Notes: generated by a model not told the origin, from the letters alone. Numbered from the stretch's first letter, positions 17,688 through 26,815 are shown. The stretch: 55,040 nucleotides of DNA from Candidatus Sulfotelmatobacter sp. (GCA_030041475.1 JASHNU010000049.1:1-55040), one strand, 5' to 3'. Program-made: numbers and translations.

Positions 17688-18587
17688 TCAAGTCGCGCGG
17701 TAAACTCCCAGCACTTTGACGAACTCAGCCACCTCGCCGAGATGGCGCAGCGCGTTGCGCGCCGCCTCATCGTCGCCGCGCAGGAAGTCTACATAGAAGA
17801 CGTACTCCCACGGCCGTCCTCGCATGGGCCGCGACTCGATTTTGCTCAGGCTGATGTCGCGCAGGGCGAAGACACTGAGTGACTTGAAGAGCGCACCGGG
17901 CACATTCTTCACCTGAAAAGCGATAGAAGTCTTGTTCGCGCCACGAGGAATCAAACGCGCGTAATCGCTCGAACGAGAAAAAAACGAGGTTGGTTGCCCC
18001 ACTTTTCGATGGTATTGGGAAAAGCGGGGATCTTTCTTTCGGAACGCACCGAGCTTCCGAATCAAGAAAAAGCGAGTGAAGTTCTGCTTGTCGTCTTCGA
18101 TGCCAGCCTGAAGGATTTTCCCTTCATATTCCTCAGCCGCCTGACGCCCCGCAATTCCAGCGGCATCGCCCAATCGGTTCGCGATGACATGCTTTACGCT
18201 GCCCGCCGTGTCGTAGAAGGGCACCGCTACGATCTGCGGGTGGCAGCGAAAAAAATCCCGACACTGATCGAGCGCCACCGGATGCGAAAGGACGCGCCGC
18301 AACGCCCGCAACTTCACGCCCGGCGCGGCAATCAGGTTGTGGGAAATGCGCAGCCGGTACTCGGCCTGAATGAACACGTCGCGTGCGACCAGAAGATCGG
18401 CGTGTTCGGCTACGGTGCCGGCTAGCGTGTTTTCAATCGGGATCATCGCAGCCTGGACTGATCCGCGTTCGAGTTGGTCGAATACCTCTACCGATCGCGC
18501 ACACGGGACCACTCTGCAGCGCGGCAGCATGCGCTCCGCCGCTTCATGGCTGAATGATCCGCGTTCTCCCTGGATGGCAACTTTCAT
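17688..18587 (-). CDS. pheA: Prephenate dehydratase
   Basis: The protein has 299 residues from ATG 18587, with GGGATG about seven bases upstream; an ATG nine bases further upstream (18596) is possible. Residues 1-185 are the dehydratase domain: AIQGERGSFSHEAA, then IPIENTLAGTVAEH, and the C-terminal DDKQNFTRFFLI, in which the catalytic TRF is present. Residues about 205-285 are a regulatory ACT domain (KTSIAFQVKNVPGALFKSL, then KIESRP). It converts prephenate to phenylpyruvate for phenylalanine synthesis and is normally feedback-inhibited by Phe at the ACT domain. There is no fused chorismate mutase. A lipoprotein gene lies 95 bases upstream. Confidence 0.93.
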   Translation of the reverse strand: MKVAIQGERGSFSHEAAERMLPRCRVVPCARSVEVFDQLERGSVQAAMIPIENTLAGTVAEHADLLVARDVFIQAEYRLRISHNLIAAPGVKLRALRRVLSHPVALDQCRDFFRCHPQIVAVPFYDTAGSVKHVIANRLGDAAGIAGRQAAEEYEGKILQAGIEDDKQNFTRFFLIRKLGAFRKKDPRFSQYHRKVGQPTSFFSRSSDYARLIPRGANKTSIAFQVKNVPGALFKSLSVFALRDISLSKIESRPMRGRPWEYVFYVDFLRGDDEAARNALRHLGEVAEFVKVLGVYRAT

Positions 18588-18682
18588 GTCGTTCATCCCG
18601 ACATGGCAAGGTATCTGGAGAATGCGTGAAAGGGCAAATGATTTTTGGTGAAATGCGACGGTGCTCGGTCTTGTTGGAACTT

Positions 18683-19198
18683 CTATGGACACAGCGGTGC
18701 AGTCTTATAGTCCACGCACTCCGACGTGTCGCTTCCGACTTGCCAGATGGCCGACATGTCCGGCTTGTTGGCAAAGGCGGTAAACCAGAAAATGTAGCCG
18801 AAGCCGCCGAAGTCGATCTCCTGCCCGTACCCAAACTGGTCGGCTTGCGTGTTGGGATCACACGTCGTGCCGTAATACAGGTCGGCATTGAACGGGTACT
18901 CCCCCGGATTCGTGACCGTGATGTAGACACCCTGGTAATGCTTATGGCCTTGCTTGTACCAGCACCCCAGGAACTTCGCCCCGGCATCCGCCGGCGAAAC
19001 GTCGCTTGCTGGCTCCTGCGGTCGCAGCGGCACGGCAAGCATTCCATAACGTCCACTGGGCGACGACGTGTTGGACTGGCTGTGGGTGGGCGATGCAGGT
19101 GAATTGTCGAGTCTCGCGACCGAACCACACCCAGCCAGACCCAGCAGAGCACTCACCAGGAGCAGACAAGAAGCGCAAGCCACGCGATGGATTGTCAC
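18683..19198 (-). CDS. Putative lipoprotein of unknown function
   Basis: I choose GTG at 19198 because it gives a short lipoprotein signal (VTIHRVACASCLLLVSAL followed by LGLAGC, with the lipobox Cys at residue 25) and GAGG lies nine bases upstream. A longer frame starting at 19294 has no signal-like start. The mature 147 residues begin with a Ser/Thr/Pro-rich tether and continue into an aromatic-rich domain (FLGCWYKQGHKHYQGVYITV, then FGGFGYIFWFTAF) with several Cys that could form disulfides. I do not recognise the family. It is probably membrane-anchored in the periplasm. Confidence 0.65.
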   Translation of the reverse strand: MTIHRVACASCLLLVSALLGLAGCGSVARLDNSPASPTHSQSNTSSPSGRYGMLAVPLRPQEPASDVSPADAGAKFLGCWYKQGHKHYQGVYITVTNPGEYPFNADLYYGTTCDPNTQADQFGYGQEIDFGGFGYIFWFTAFANKPDMSAIWQVGSDTSECVDYKTAPLCP

Positions 19199-19352
19199 GA
19201 CACGGTACCTCGCACAAAAGAGATTCAATCTTTGACCAATTTTCCTACCGGTGAGGCCGGTTGGGAGACTCGGAAGGGCAAATGGGAAGTACATCGCGGA
19301 GCTGAGCCGTCCAGAGTCAGTCTTGGAGCGACAAACGTGTGTGAGCGAGGAT

Positions 19353-19838
19353 TTAGAGATTTTTGCTCAGCACCAGATTCTTGCTCAGCACCAGCGCGTC
19401 TACGCCGTTCGAGTAATACCTGGGCCAAATACGAACTAGGCTGTAATGGTGGCGTTTGTAAAACGCCAAAGCAGCACTGTTGTCGACAGCGGTTTCGAGG
19501 CCGACGGATTCGGAACCCGACGCCTGCAGCCGTCTTTCCGCCGCCGCCAGCAATCGCGAGCCTACGCCTGACCGACGGGCCGACTTGGCAACATCAATCG
19601 TGATGATGTGACCTGTTGTCCCACCCTGAGCCATGATGAACCCCGTGATCGAGCCCTCGTCGCGGTCGGATAGAGCGTTGTCGGGGTCTTCTGCCACCAG
19701 CGTGAACGCTCCCCGGCGGCGGATATAAATCTTTAGTTCCTGTCGGGTGTAGGAGATTCCCGGCGGAAAGCACTCCTGATCCAGTCGCCAAAGCGTCTCG
19801 AAGTCTTCGGGTTTGAAATCGCGGATGACAAAGGCCAC
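19353..19838 (-). CDS. GNAT family N-acetyltransferase (RimI-like)
   Basis: From GTG 19838 the protein has 161 residues; a longer start at 19973 would add 45 residues without GNAT features. The order is an N-terminal FVIRDFKPEDFETLWRLDQ (strand 1 and helix 1), then ITIDVAKSARRSGVGSRLL (motif A, acetyl-CoA loop R-x-x-G-V-G), and NSAALAFYKRHHY (motif B). It resembles RimI-type enzymes that acetylate protein N-termini, but the substrate is unknown. An 18-bp tandem duplication at the 3' end makes the C-terminus read VLSKNL twice. Its 5' end is divergent from a membrane protein gene. Confidence 0.85.
   Translation of the reverse strand: MAFVIRDFKPEDFETLWRLDQECFPPGISYTRQELKIYIRRRGAFTLVAEDPDNALSDRDEGSITGFIMAQGGTTGHIITIDVAKSARRSGVGSRLLAAAERRLQASGSESVGLETAVDNSAALAFYKRHHYSLVRIWPRYYSNGVDALVLSKNLVLSKNL
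19359..19394. repeat. 18-bp tandem duplication at the 3' end of the acetyltransferase gene
   Basis: The units 19359-19376 and 19377-19394 are identical except for one T/C change (ATTTTTGCTCAGCACCAG and ATTCTTGCTCAGCACCAG on the plus strand). The repeat is in frame and duplicates six residues just before the stop codon. Confidence 0.9.
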
Positions 19839-20045
19839 GCCGTAATTGTAGCGGGCGACATACCAGGTGAGGTCAGGCTGCTTCAGTCCCCGGCGATATG
19901 GGTTCGCGTCCCGTTCCGGCTTTTCCACAGCCCTCCGGTCAAATTCCGCCAAAAAACCTGTCTCGGAGCCCATTGGCCCCTTGCTCCGGTCGCAACCTCG
20001 GACGTACCATCGACATCAGAGAAGCGTAGTGGGGAGAGAAGCCTG

Positions 20046-20705
20046 GTGGGGCGCCTTCTACTGATCGACGTAGTAACTGCGGTGGTCGCTCTAGCACTGT
20101 GGTACTGCCTGTTTGCCGCTTACAACCGCCGCAAAGGCAGTGAGGCTTTGCGCTGGGTACAATCCGCTTGCGCAGGCAAGGGGCGCGTTCTCGAGTCGCA
20201 GTGGCTGAACAGCTCCCGGCTCTACGCCCGGCTGCAGTTTCCCTCACGCAACTTTGAGAATGCCCGCGTCACCGTGAAGTTCCGCCCACGGCCTCTTCCC
20301 ATCCAGTGGCTCGTGAGCTGCTGGCGCAAGCAAAAAGAGACTCTGACCTTCGAGGCTGACCTCGGCGGCTCGCCCACTTTTCATCTTGAAGTTACCCGTC
20401 ATCGCTGGTGCGCTCACACGCGCGGCGTGACCACCCGCCGCCGCGACGGCCGCGAATGGGATGTCTACGAGCCCGGGCCTGTCATTCTGACCACGCGCAC
20501 TCACTGGACGCGGGATCCGGCCGCTGAACTCAACGCCTTGATGACGGTCCGCCAGCAAGACGTGCTGAAGGTACGTTTCCATCCCAAGTCACCGCAGTTC
20601 TCCGCAACCGTTGCGCTCGACGCCCTCGCCGATCCGCGCACGGCCGCAGGATTTCTGACGACGCTGCGGGAGCTGGCTGCCGGCGCCTCCGCGCACCGCC
20701 AATAA
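20046..20705 (+). CDS. Membrane-anchored protein of unknown function
   Basis: The 219-residue protein starts at GTG 20046, with GGGGAGAG eight bases upstream. One transmembrane helix covers about residues 5-26 (LIDVVTAVVALALWYCLFAA). The remaining cytoplasmic or periplasmic part is rich in Arg and aromatic residues, with short beta-strand-like stretches (ESQWLNSSRLYARLQFPS, PLPIQWLVSCWRK, WDVYEPGPVILTTRTHW). I find no catalytic motif. It is divergent from the GNAT gene (207 bases between the chosen starts) and precedes glnA by 239 bases, so it is probably a single-gene unit. Confidence 0.7.
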   Translation: MGRLLLIDVVTAVVALALWYCLFAAYNRRKGSEALRWVQSACAGKGRVLESQWLNSSRLYARLQFPSRNFENARVTVKFRPRPLPIQWLVSCWRKQKETLTFEADLGGSPTFHLEVTRHRWCAHTRGVTTRRRDGREWDVYEPGPVILTTRTHWTRDPAAELNALMTVRQQDVLKVRFHPKSPQFSATVALDALADPRTAAGFLTTLRELAAGASAHRQ

Positions 20706-20944
20706 GCACAACCAGCAATAGCCAGAGTCGGCGACAGTCTCGCAGCCACGAAGCAGTTCGTCTTCCCGAAATAAATCCCTTTTATGCCCTGCATCAGCTT
20801 TTTCGATTGGCGGGGTCTCGCCTCCCGCGTTATTCTTCCTGTTTGAGCTAGCGTGTTGAAACCAGCCAATTCAACTCCCCTTGTCGTCGCGCTGTTGCTT
20901 TACCCAAATCATAATTTCGCATTCGAAGGAGAGTACCTGCACCC

Positions 20945-22375
20945 ATGTCCACAGAACTGCGTAATTTTCTGGCCATCCCCTACGACGAATTGGAAGAACT
21001 CAATCTCAAAGCAAAGGATCAGCGCAAGAACCGCGTAGCCGCTCACAAGGTTCAGGAAGAGCGGCTCAAATACCTGACCGACGAAAAACGGATCAAGGCC
21101 GTTACGGTGCTCTTTAGCGATCTGGAAGGGCGCCTGCACATGCTCGACTACGACAAAAAGTTCCTGCTCAAGAGTTACGACAACCTTACGTTCGACGGCT
21201 CTTCCATCCGCGGCTTCACCGCGCAGCGCGAGAGCGACTTGCGGCTGGGCATCGATTGGGCCGCATTTTACTGGGCGCCGGCTGACGTGTTTGGCCCCGG
21301 CAAGGTGCTGGTGTTCGGCGAAGTCATCGACAAGAATGGCGAGCCTTACAACGCCGACATTCGCAGCGTGCTCAAGCTGTTCGCGACCGAGCAGCATAAG
21401 AAAAAGAACTACACTCTCAACGCCGCCAACGAAATCGAAGGCTTCCTGTTCCAGGGGCCCGACGCCGAGAGGCGTTATCACGAGACCGGCAAGTTCGAAT
21501 ATGTCAACACCGGCGGCTACTACCATTCCCTGCCCGGCGATCCTCTCCGCTCGTTCATCGACACGACGGCGGAAGTCCAGCGCGCGATGGGCTTCCAGAA
21601 TGAAAAAGACCATCCGGAAGTCGCGCCCTCACAGTTTGAAATCAACTACGGCTACGGCGAGGTCGTGGCCGCAGCCGACCAAATTCAACTCTACAAGCTG
21701 ATTTGCCGCCAGGTTGCGCGCAACATGGGCCTGACCGCTTCCTTCCTGCCCAAGCCCGTAGTGGGCGTGAACGGCAGCGGCATGCACACCAACGTTTCCA
21801 TCAGCGAAGGCAGCAAGAATCTGTTCTGGGATCCCAAGGGCGAAGAGAAACTGAGCAAGCTGGGATACGAATTCCTCGACCGCGTGCTCACGCATGGCAA
21901 CGATCTTTGCCTGATTTTCAACTCCAGCGTGAATGCATATCGCCGGCTGGACCCGCACTTCGAAGCGCCGAATCAACTCAAGGCTTCGGCGGTGGACCGC
22001 GGCGCGATGATCCGCATTCCCATCGGCAACGAGCGCAGCATGCGCACCGAGGTTCGCGCCGTTGCGCCCGATGCCAATCCGTACCTGGTCATGCTCGGCA
22101 TTTTCAAAACTGGGATCGAAGGCACCACGGCCAAGATCAAGAATCTGCGCCAGGCCGAGCGTTACCTGCCCGACAACATTTACACGGCGATCGAGAACTT
22201 CCGCAGTGCCGAGTGGACGACCACACTGCTTGGCGAGGACGTAAAAGCCCGTTATGCCGACCTGAAACAGGCGTCCGCCGACCGCTGCCCTCGTCTGCTG
22301 GGAACCGTCGTCAAGCCCGCCGAGGTGCAATTCCACCACGAGGTCTACAACCAGTTTTTGTGGAATCTCTTCTAA
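20945..22375 (+). CDS. glnA: Glutamine synthetase, type I-like
   Basis: The protein has 476 residues, with AAGGAGAG about ten bases before the ATG. Signature regions in order are FSDLEGRLHMLDYD (beta-grasp), TFDGSSIRGF, NEIEGFLF with a metal-binding Glu, SQFEINYGYGEVVAAADQIQ, VNGSGMHTN (ATP/glutamate site) and NAYRRLDPHFEAPNQ. It makes glutamine from glutamate, ammonia and ATP. I do not see the NLYDLP adenylylation loop, so control by GlnE-type adenylylation is unlikely. About 45 residues of charged helix precede the beta-grasp domain, longer than in enterobacterial GlnA. The gene is monocistronic, with a terminator 22 bases downstream. Confidence 0.95.
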   Translation: MSTELRNFLAIPYDELEELNLKAKDQRKNRVAAHKVQEERLKYLTDEKRIKAVTVLFSDLEGRLHMLDYDKKFLLKSYDNLTFDGSSIRGFTAQRESDLRLGIDWAAFYWAPADVFGPGKVLVFGEVIDKNGEPYNADIRSVLKLFATEQHKKKNYTLNAANEIEGFLFQGPDAERRYHETGKFEYVNTGGYYHSLPGDPLRSFIDTTAEVQRAMGFQNEKDHPEVAPSQFEINYGYGEVVAAADQIQLYKLICRQVARNMGLTASFLPKPVVGVNGSGMHTNVSISEGSKNLFWDPKGEEKLSKLGYEFLDRVLTHGNDLCLIFNSSVNAYRRLDPHFEAPNQLKASAVDRGAMIRIPIGNERSMRTEVRAVAPDANPYLVMLGIFKTGIEGTTAKIKNLRQAERYLPDNIYTAIENFRSAEWTTTLLGEDVKARYADLKQASADRCPRLLGTVVKPAEVQFHHEVYNQFLWNLF

Positions 22376-22397
22376 GACGTTGCAGTTCTGCCAGAAC

Positions 22398-22426
22398 CGC
22401 CCCGGCTTCGGCCGGGGCGCTTGTTT
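22398..22426 (+). terminator. Terminator after glnA with a UUCG tetraloop
   Basis: CGCCCCGGC (22398-22406) pairs perfectly with GCCGGGGCG (22411-22419) around TTCG, the very stable C(UUCG)G loop. The tail CTTGTTT is moderately T-rich. Confidence 0.8.
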
Positions 22427-22598
22427 GCAGCTTGACGTCATGTGCCGCTCGCCAGCGCTCATTGGATCTTTGGCGAGGCCAACCTTCACAAATCGTTCGA
22501 ACGGCTGCAGAAGCCAATACCTTAAAGTCTGCGGCCATCATCGGGCACGGCAGGACAGGGCGACTCCAACGTTCTGGTGTGCTAGATTCAGATGTTTC

Positions 22599-23411
22599 AT
22601 GGACTCCGCTCACACGATCTCCACCGAAGGCCTGACCCGCCGTTTTGGAGAACTTGTTGCGGTCGACAACGTGAACTTGCGCGTCGCCCCCGGACAATTC
22701 TTCGGATTTCTCGGCCCCAACGGCGCGGGAAAATCTACGACCATCAAAATGCTCACCGGGCTTCTCGCGCCCAGTTCCGGGCGGATTGAAATTCTCGGCC
22801 TCGATCTGGTTGCCCACCCCGTGGAGGTCAAACGGCAAATCGGCGTGGTGCCCGAGGGCATGGCACTTTTTGGACGTCTGACGGGCGCTGAGTTTCTCAG
22901 CTTTGCCGGGCGCATGTACGGCCTGGACCGCGAAACCGCGGCTAAGCGGGCCGCTGAACTGCTCGAGTTTATGCAACTCGCGGGCGAACCGAAGAAGCTG
23001 GTGACGGATTACTCTCACGGTATGCAGAAAAAATTGGCCCTGGCCGCGGCGGTGATTCACGGGCCAAAGGTTCTGTTCCTGGATGAGCCCTTCGAGGGAG
23101 TCGACGCCATTGCCGCGGGCACGCTCAAGTCCATGCTGCAGGGGATGATTACCCGCGGCGCCACGGTTTTCCTGACTTCGCACGTACTCGAAATTGTCGA
23201 GCGCCTGTGCAGCCACGTGGCCATCATTCACCAGGGAAAGCTGGTGGCCCAAGGATCGCTCGAGGAACTGCGTGCGGGCGTTGAGGCGCAGGCGCCGGCG
23301 GCAACTGGCGATGGAGCCACCTCTGGCGAAAAATTGACTTTGGAACAGATCTTCCTGCGTATCGTCGGCGGAACACGACGCACCGAGCAGGAGCTTTCGT
23401 GGCTGGGATAA
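22599..23411 (+). CDS. ABC transporter ATP-binding protein
   Basis: The protein has 270 residues from ATG 22599; the frame is open 219 bases further upstream, but that part overlaps the glnA terminator. It contains Walker A GPNGAGKSTT, the signature YSHGMQKKL, Walker B VLFLDEPFEGVD, and the switch His in TSHVLE. The sequence groups with ABC-2-type exporters (drug, polysaccharide or gliding-type ATPases). The permease gene begins 25 bases downstream, so the two form one exporter. The substrate is unknown. A convergent two-component system lies just beyond the permease and may sense the same stress, which is an inference from position only. Confidence 0.92.
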   Translation: MDSAHTISTEGLTRRFGELVAVDNVNLRVAPGQFFGFLGPNGAGKSTTIKMLTGLLAPSSGRIEILGLDLVAHPVEVKRQIGVVPEGMALFGRLTGAEFLSFAGRMYGLDRETAAKRAAELLEFMQLAGEPKKLVTDYSHGMQKKLALAAAVIHGPKVLFLDEPFEGVDAIAAGTLKSMLQGMITRGATVFLTSHVLEIVERLCSHVAIIHQGKLVAQGSLEELRAGVEAQAPAATGDGATSGEKLTLEQIFLRIVGGTRRTEQELSWLG

Positions 23412-23436
23412 CGTTCTCGCTCGCAGGTTTTGTCAG

Positions 23437-25098
23437 ATGTTAAGTCGTACGAATATCTCCGTTCAGCGTCGCGGCCAGTTGAGAGCCGTCGCCAGCCTGC
23501 GCTGGCGCATGTTCGTCAACGGTCTGCGCACGACGCGCGGAAAGACAGAGCTCGTTTCGCGCGTGATCGTAACCCTCGCCTTCGCGCTTGGCGGATTCGG
23601 TGGATTTGCCGCCGCGGCCGGAGTGGCGTGGTGGCTGGTCTCGGAGGACAAGGCCCAGTTTCTCGTCGCGCTCTTGTGGCCCATTTTTTTCTTCTGGCAA
23701 GTATTTCCGGTGATGGCGACAGCCTTCACGAACAACCCCGACTCGTCCGATCTGCTTCGCTTCCCACTGACGTACCGATCGTATTTTGTGATCCGTCTGG
23801 CTTACGGTTTTTTCGATCCCGCCTCCGCACTTGGCAGCGTGGGACTGTTCGGTGTCTTTCTCGGTATCAGCATCGCGCGGCCGTCTCTTTCGCTTTGGGC
23901 CTTCGCGGTGTTAACGACTTTCGCTCTCTTCAATCTGGTGCTGATGCAAACAGTATTCGCCTGGGTCGAGCGCTGGCTGGCGCAAAGACGCACGCGCGAA
24001 ATTCTCGGCGTTTTGTTCATCCTTTTCATGCTCAGCTTCCAGTTGATTGGGCCAATGACCCAACGCTTCGAGAGAAGGCCAAGCCCCCAGCTCAAACGGG
24101 CAGCAGAAATTGCGGGGCAGGTTCAGGGCGTCTTACCGCCGGGCCTGACCGGCGACGCGATTGCGCAAGTCGCACACGGAGAATACCTGGTCGGCTCAAC
24201 TTCCCTGCTGTTTCTGGCTACGCTAACCGTCGCGATCGGCTATCTATTGCATCTCCGCCTGCACCGCCAATTTCTAGGCGAGAATCTCAGCGAGGCCACG
24301 GCACGGCCCGCGGTCGCAGAGGTGCAAAGCTTGCGAATGGGATGGAATCTGCGGGGGTTTGCGCCATCGGTAGCCGCCGTTTTCGAAAAGGAAATGCGTT
24401 ATCTCGGCCGCAGCGGTCCCATGTTGCTCACGCTGATCATGCCCCTTTTCATGTTGCTGATCTTCCGCCTGGGACCGATGAGCACCATGCGGCATTCGAC
24501 TCTTCTCCATCGCGCGCCCGACCTGGCGTTCCCGGGAGCAGTCGCCTATGCCCTGGTCGTACTCACCAACCTGGTCTACAACAGTTTCGGCGGCGACGGA
24601 GCTGGAGTACAGTTCTTTTACGCGTCGCCAGCGCGATTTCGCCAGATTGTCCTGGGAAAGAATCTCACGCACGCCGCGATCCTCGCGGCCGATACGATAC
24701 TGGCGTGGATTGCCGTCAGCTTCTTCTACGGCCCGCCTGCGCCAGCGATCTCGATCGCGACCCTGGCCGGGCTGTTGTTCGCAGCTCCGCTAAACTTCAC
24801 CGCAGGCAACCTGCTCTCGATTTATGCGCCGAAAAAGCGTGACTTCGCGACCTTTGGCCGTCAAAACGCCTCGCAAACCACCGTGCTCGCGAGCCTGGGC
24901 GTGCAGCTCGTGACAGTCGGAATCGGGGCCGCGGTTTTCATGATCGGCAGGTTCTATCACAATCTGTGGATCGCGACCGCTGTATTTCTGGGGCTCTCAG
25001 TCATTTCGATGTCCCTTTATGTAACGGTGCTCGGGCGGATGGACGACATCGCGATTGAGCGCAGGGAAACATTGATCGCTGAGTTGTGCCGGGCGTGA
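23437..25098 (+). CDS. ABC exporter permease (large, ABC-2-like)
   Basis: The 553-residue membrane protein has about ten to twelve hydrophobic segments, among them VTLAFALGGFGGFAAAAGVA, VALLWPIFFFWQVFPVMATA and VFLGLSVISMSLYVTVLG. A hydrophilic middle part (about 200-310) separates two membrane halves. It directly follows the ATPase and has no other partner. The length is roughly double that of a simple ABC-2 permease, which suggests both half-transporter membrane domains are in one chain. I do not recognise a named subfamily with certainty; some acidobacterial relatives are annotated as putative ABC exporter. Confidence 0.8.
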   Translation: MLSRTNISVQRRGQLRAVASLRWRMFVNGLRTTRGKTELVSRVIVTLAFALGGFGGFAAAAGVAWWLVSEDKAQFLVALLWPIFFFWQVFPVMATAFTNNPDSSDLLRFPLTYRSYFVIRLAYGFFDPASALGSVGLFGVFLGISIARPSLSLWAFAVLTTFALFNLVLMQTVFAWVERWLAQRRTREILGVLFILFMLSFQLIGPMTQRFERRPSPQLKRAAEIAGQVQGVLPPGLTGDAIAQVAHGEYLVGSTSLLFLATLTVAIGYLLHLRLHRQFLGENLSEATARPAVAEVQSLRMGWNLRGFAPSVAAVFEKEMRYLGRSGPMLLTLIMPLFMLLIFRLGPMSTMRHSTLLHRAPDLAFPGAVAYALVVLTNLVYNSFGGDGAGVQFFYASPARFRQIVLGKNLTHAAILAADTILAWIAVSFFYGPPAPAISIATLAGLLFAAPLNFTAGNLLSIYAPKKRDFATFGRQNASQTTVLASLGVQLVTVGIGAAVFMIGRFYHNLWIATAVFLGLSVISMSLYVTVLGRMDDIAIERRETLIAELCRA

Positions 25099-25112
25099 AG
25101 CCGCGATTCTTC

Positions 25113-25868
25113 TTACTTTTTTTCCGGATTCGCCAGAAACTGGTACCCAACACCCCTCACCGTGAGCAAATGCTGCGGGTTGGCGGGATCATCCTCGATG
25201 TAGCGCCGCAATCGAACCACGAAATTATCGATGGCGCGCGTGTCTGTGTCCTCGTGCAGTCCCCATACTTCCTCGAGTATCTGCTTGCGTGAGACCACGC
25301 GTCCGTCGTTGCGGACCAGGTGCCGGAGCAATTCCGCTTCCATCAGCGTCAGGTGAATCGTCGTGTCTTTGAAATGCAACTCGAGCATGCCGAAGTCGAT
25401 CGTCTTGCCGGCGAACGTAAAGGTGTCAAAGTCTCCGACCGCGGCCGCCGAATGTGTAGCGCCCGGCGCCTGATTTCCCGCTGCCTGATCATGCATCCAT
25501 TGGTTGCGGCGCAGCAATCCCTGCAGCCGGGCCAAAAGGATGGAAAGGTCGAACGGTTTGGCCAGATAATCGTCGGCACCCGAAGCAAATCCCTTCAACA
25601 CATCTTCGGGACGGCCGCGCGCGGTCAACATCAGCACGGGAACATAGTTCCGCGCCGCGCGCAGTTCCGAAACCACGCTGAACCCGTCCTTGCCCGGCAG
25701 CATGATGTCGAGCACAACAGCGTCGAAATCCTCCTTCTCTTTCAGAAGCCGATCGGTCGCCGACTCACCGTCGCCGGCGACTTCCGCCGAATAGCCCTCC
25801 GCTTCCAGGTTGAAACGCAACCCCTGCGCCAGATGGGCTTCATCTTCGACCACAAGAACTCGGCTCAT
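25113..25868 (-). CDS. Response regulator, OmpR/PhoB family
   Basis: The protein has 251 residues. Its receiver domain (1-120) holds Asp8/Glu9 for Mg2+, the phospho-acceptor Asp54 in VVLDIMLPGKDG, Thr82 in LTARG and Lys104 in LAKPFD. A linker of about 30 residues (about 122-155) is Ala/Gly/Gln-rich. The C-terminal winged helix (about 160-248) shows LTLMEAELLRHLVRNDGRVV, then VVRLRRYIEDDP and TVRGVGYQFLANP. The start overlaps the stop of the upstream kinase gene by four bases (ATGA), indicating translational coupling. The targets are unknown; the ABC exporter ending 14 bases away on the other strand is a candidate. Confidence 0.93.
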   Translation of the reverse strand: MSRVLVVEDEAHLAQGLRFNLEAEGYSAEVAGDGESATDRLLKEKEDFDAVVLDIMLPGKDGFSVVSELRAARNYVPVLMLTARGRPEDVLKGFASGADDYLAKPFDLSILLARLQGLLRRNQWMHDQAAGNQAPGATHSAAAVGDFDTFTFAGKTIDFGMLELHFKDTTIHLTLMEAELLRHLVRNDGRVVSRKQILEEVWGLHEDTDTRAIDNFVVRLRRYIEDDPANPQHLLTVRGVGYQFLANPEKK

Positions 25869-26815
25869 TCTTCGCTCCGCACTTCAGCGCCCTCGCCATC
25901 CATTCGTGGCAACTCGATTGTGACGGTTGTTCCCTTGCCTTCTCCCTCGCTCTCGGCGAACACTTTCCCTCCGTGCTTCTGCGTGATCGCCTTCACAATG
26001 AACAGCCCCAGACCCGTTCCCTTCACATGCGCAAGATTGAAATGCGGCAAAGACCGGTGCGAAACGCGGTAAAAGCGTTTGAAAATGCGTTTGACGTCTT
26101 CGGGAGGAATCCCGACGCCATGGTCTTGCACTCTCAACACGATCCGCTTTTCGTCCGGGGCCTCCAGCTTTACCTCAACGTCGACGTTCTGCCCGGAATA
26201 TTTGATGGCGTTATCGATCACGTTGAAGACGGCAGTCCGCAGATCTTCCTGGCTGCCCAGTACGCGCAGCCCGTTGCCGTTCGAGAGCGTTTCCGCGTAA
26301 CGAATGGCCTCCGGCTGCAGGTGATGCCGGGTGCGGGCAGCCTCCATGCAATCGCGCACCAGCTGGCGGAAGTCGACCTCAGCCTTGTCCCGGCCCGCTT
26401 TCTTGTCCCCTGCACGGCCCGCGCGCAAGACCTGCTCCACCGTCTCCGTCAGGCGGTCGGTGTCGCTCAACATGAGGCTGTAAAACTCCTGCTTCTGCTG
26501 CTCGGGCAATTGGCGGCGCTGCAAAGTTTCCAGATGCAAGCGGATGGAAGCGACCGGCGTCTTCAGTTCATGCGTGACGGCATTGATAAAGCTGTCGTGC
26601 TGTTCGCTGCGCCGCAGTTCGCGCACCAGAAAGATCGTGTTCACAACCATGCCGGCAATAATCAGGGCAAAGAAGACAATCCCGAAAAACAGCAGCACTC
26701 CTTCGCGCCAGTTGAGGATGATCCAGCCAACGTTCAGCGCGACGGCCAGCGCAACCAGGCCGATGCCCAGAATGATGAAGAAGACTATAGTGCCGCGGCG
26801 GCTCGTAATGCGCAT
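25865..26815 (-). CDS. Membrane histidine kinase without a large periplasmic sensor domain
   Basis: From ATG 26815 the kinase has 316 residues. A longer frame to 26983 would translate a palindromic repeat and is unlikely to be used. Two transmembrane helices (about 9-33 and 38-64) are separated by only a few residues, so no extracytoplasmic sensing domain exists. The phospho-acceptor His82 lies in NAVTHELKTPVASI. The ATPase part carries DNAIKYS (N box), DHGVGIPPEDV (G1) and KGTGLGLFIVK (G2). Such intramembrane-sensing kinases often respond to membrane stress and pair with ABC exporters. It is coupled to the downstream response regulator. Confidence 0.9.
   Translation of the reverse strand: MRITSRRGTIVFFIILGIGLVALAVALNVGWIILNWREGVLLFFGIVFFALIIAGMVVNTIFLVRELRRSEQHDSFINAVTHELKTPVASIRLHLETLQRRQLPEQQKQEFYSLMLSDTDRLTETVEQVLRAGRAGDKKAGRDKAEVDFRQLVRDCMEAARTRHHLQPEAIRYAETLSNGNGLRVLGSQEDLRTAVFNVIDNAIKYSGQNVDVEVKLEAPDEKRIVLRVQDHGVGIPPEDVKRIFKRFYRVSHRSLPHFNLAHVKGTGLGLFIVKAITQKHGGKVFAESEGEGKGTTVTIELPRMDGEGAEVRSEE

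Noticed and set aside
20801-20840. Possible terminator before glnA (GCGGG...CCCGC, then GTTATTCTT)
   Set aside because: The stem is only 5 bp with a 9-base loop and a weak T-tract, too little to call.
22380-22598. N-terminal extension of the ABC ATPase
   Set aside because: It would start within the glnA terminator and adds 73 residues without the ABC fold.
23430-24842. 470-residue frame overlapping the ABC permease
   Set aside because: It is the +1-type shadow of the permease frame. Its Arg/Pro/Ser-rich product has no membrane helices, whereas the chosen frame has about ten and is adjacent to the ATPase.
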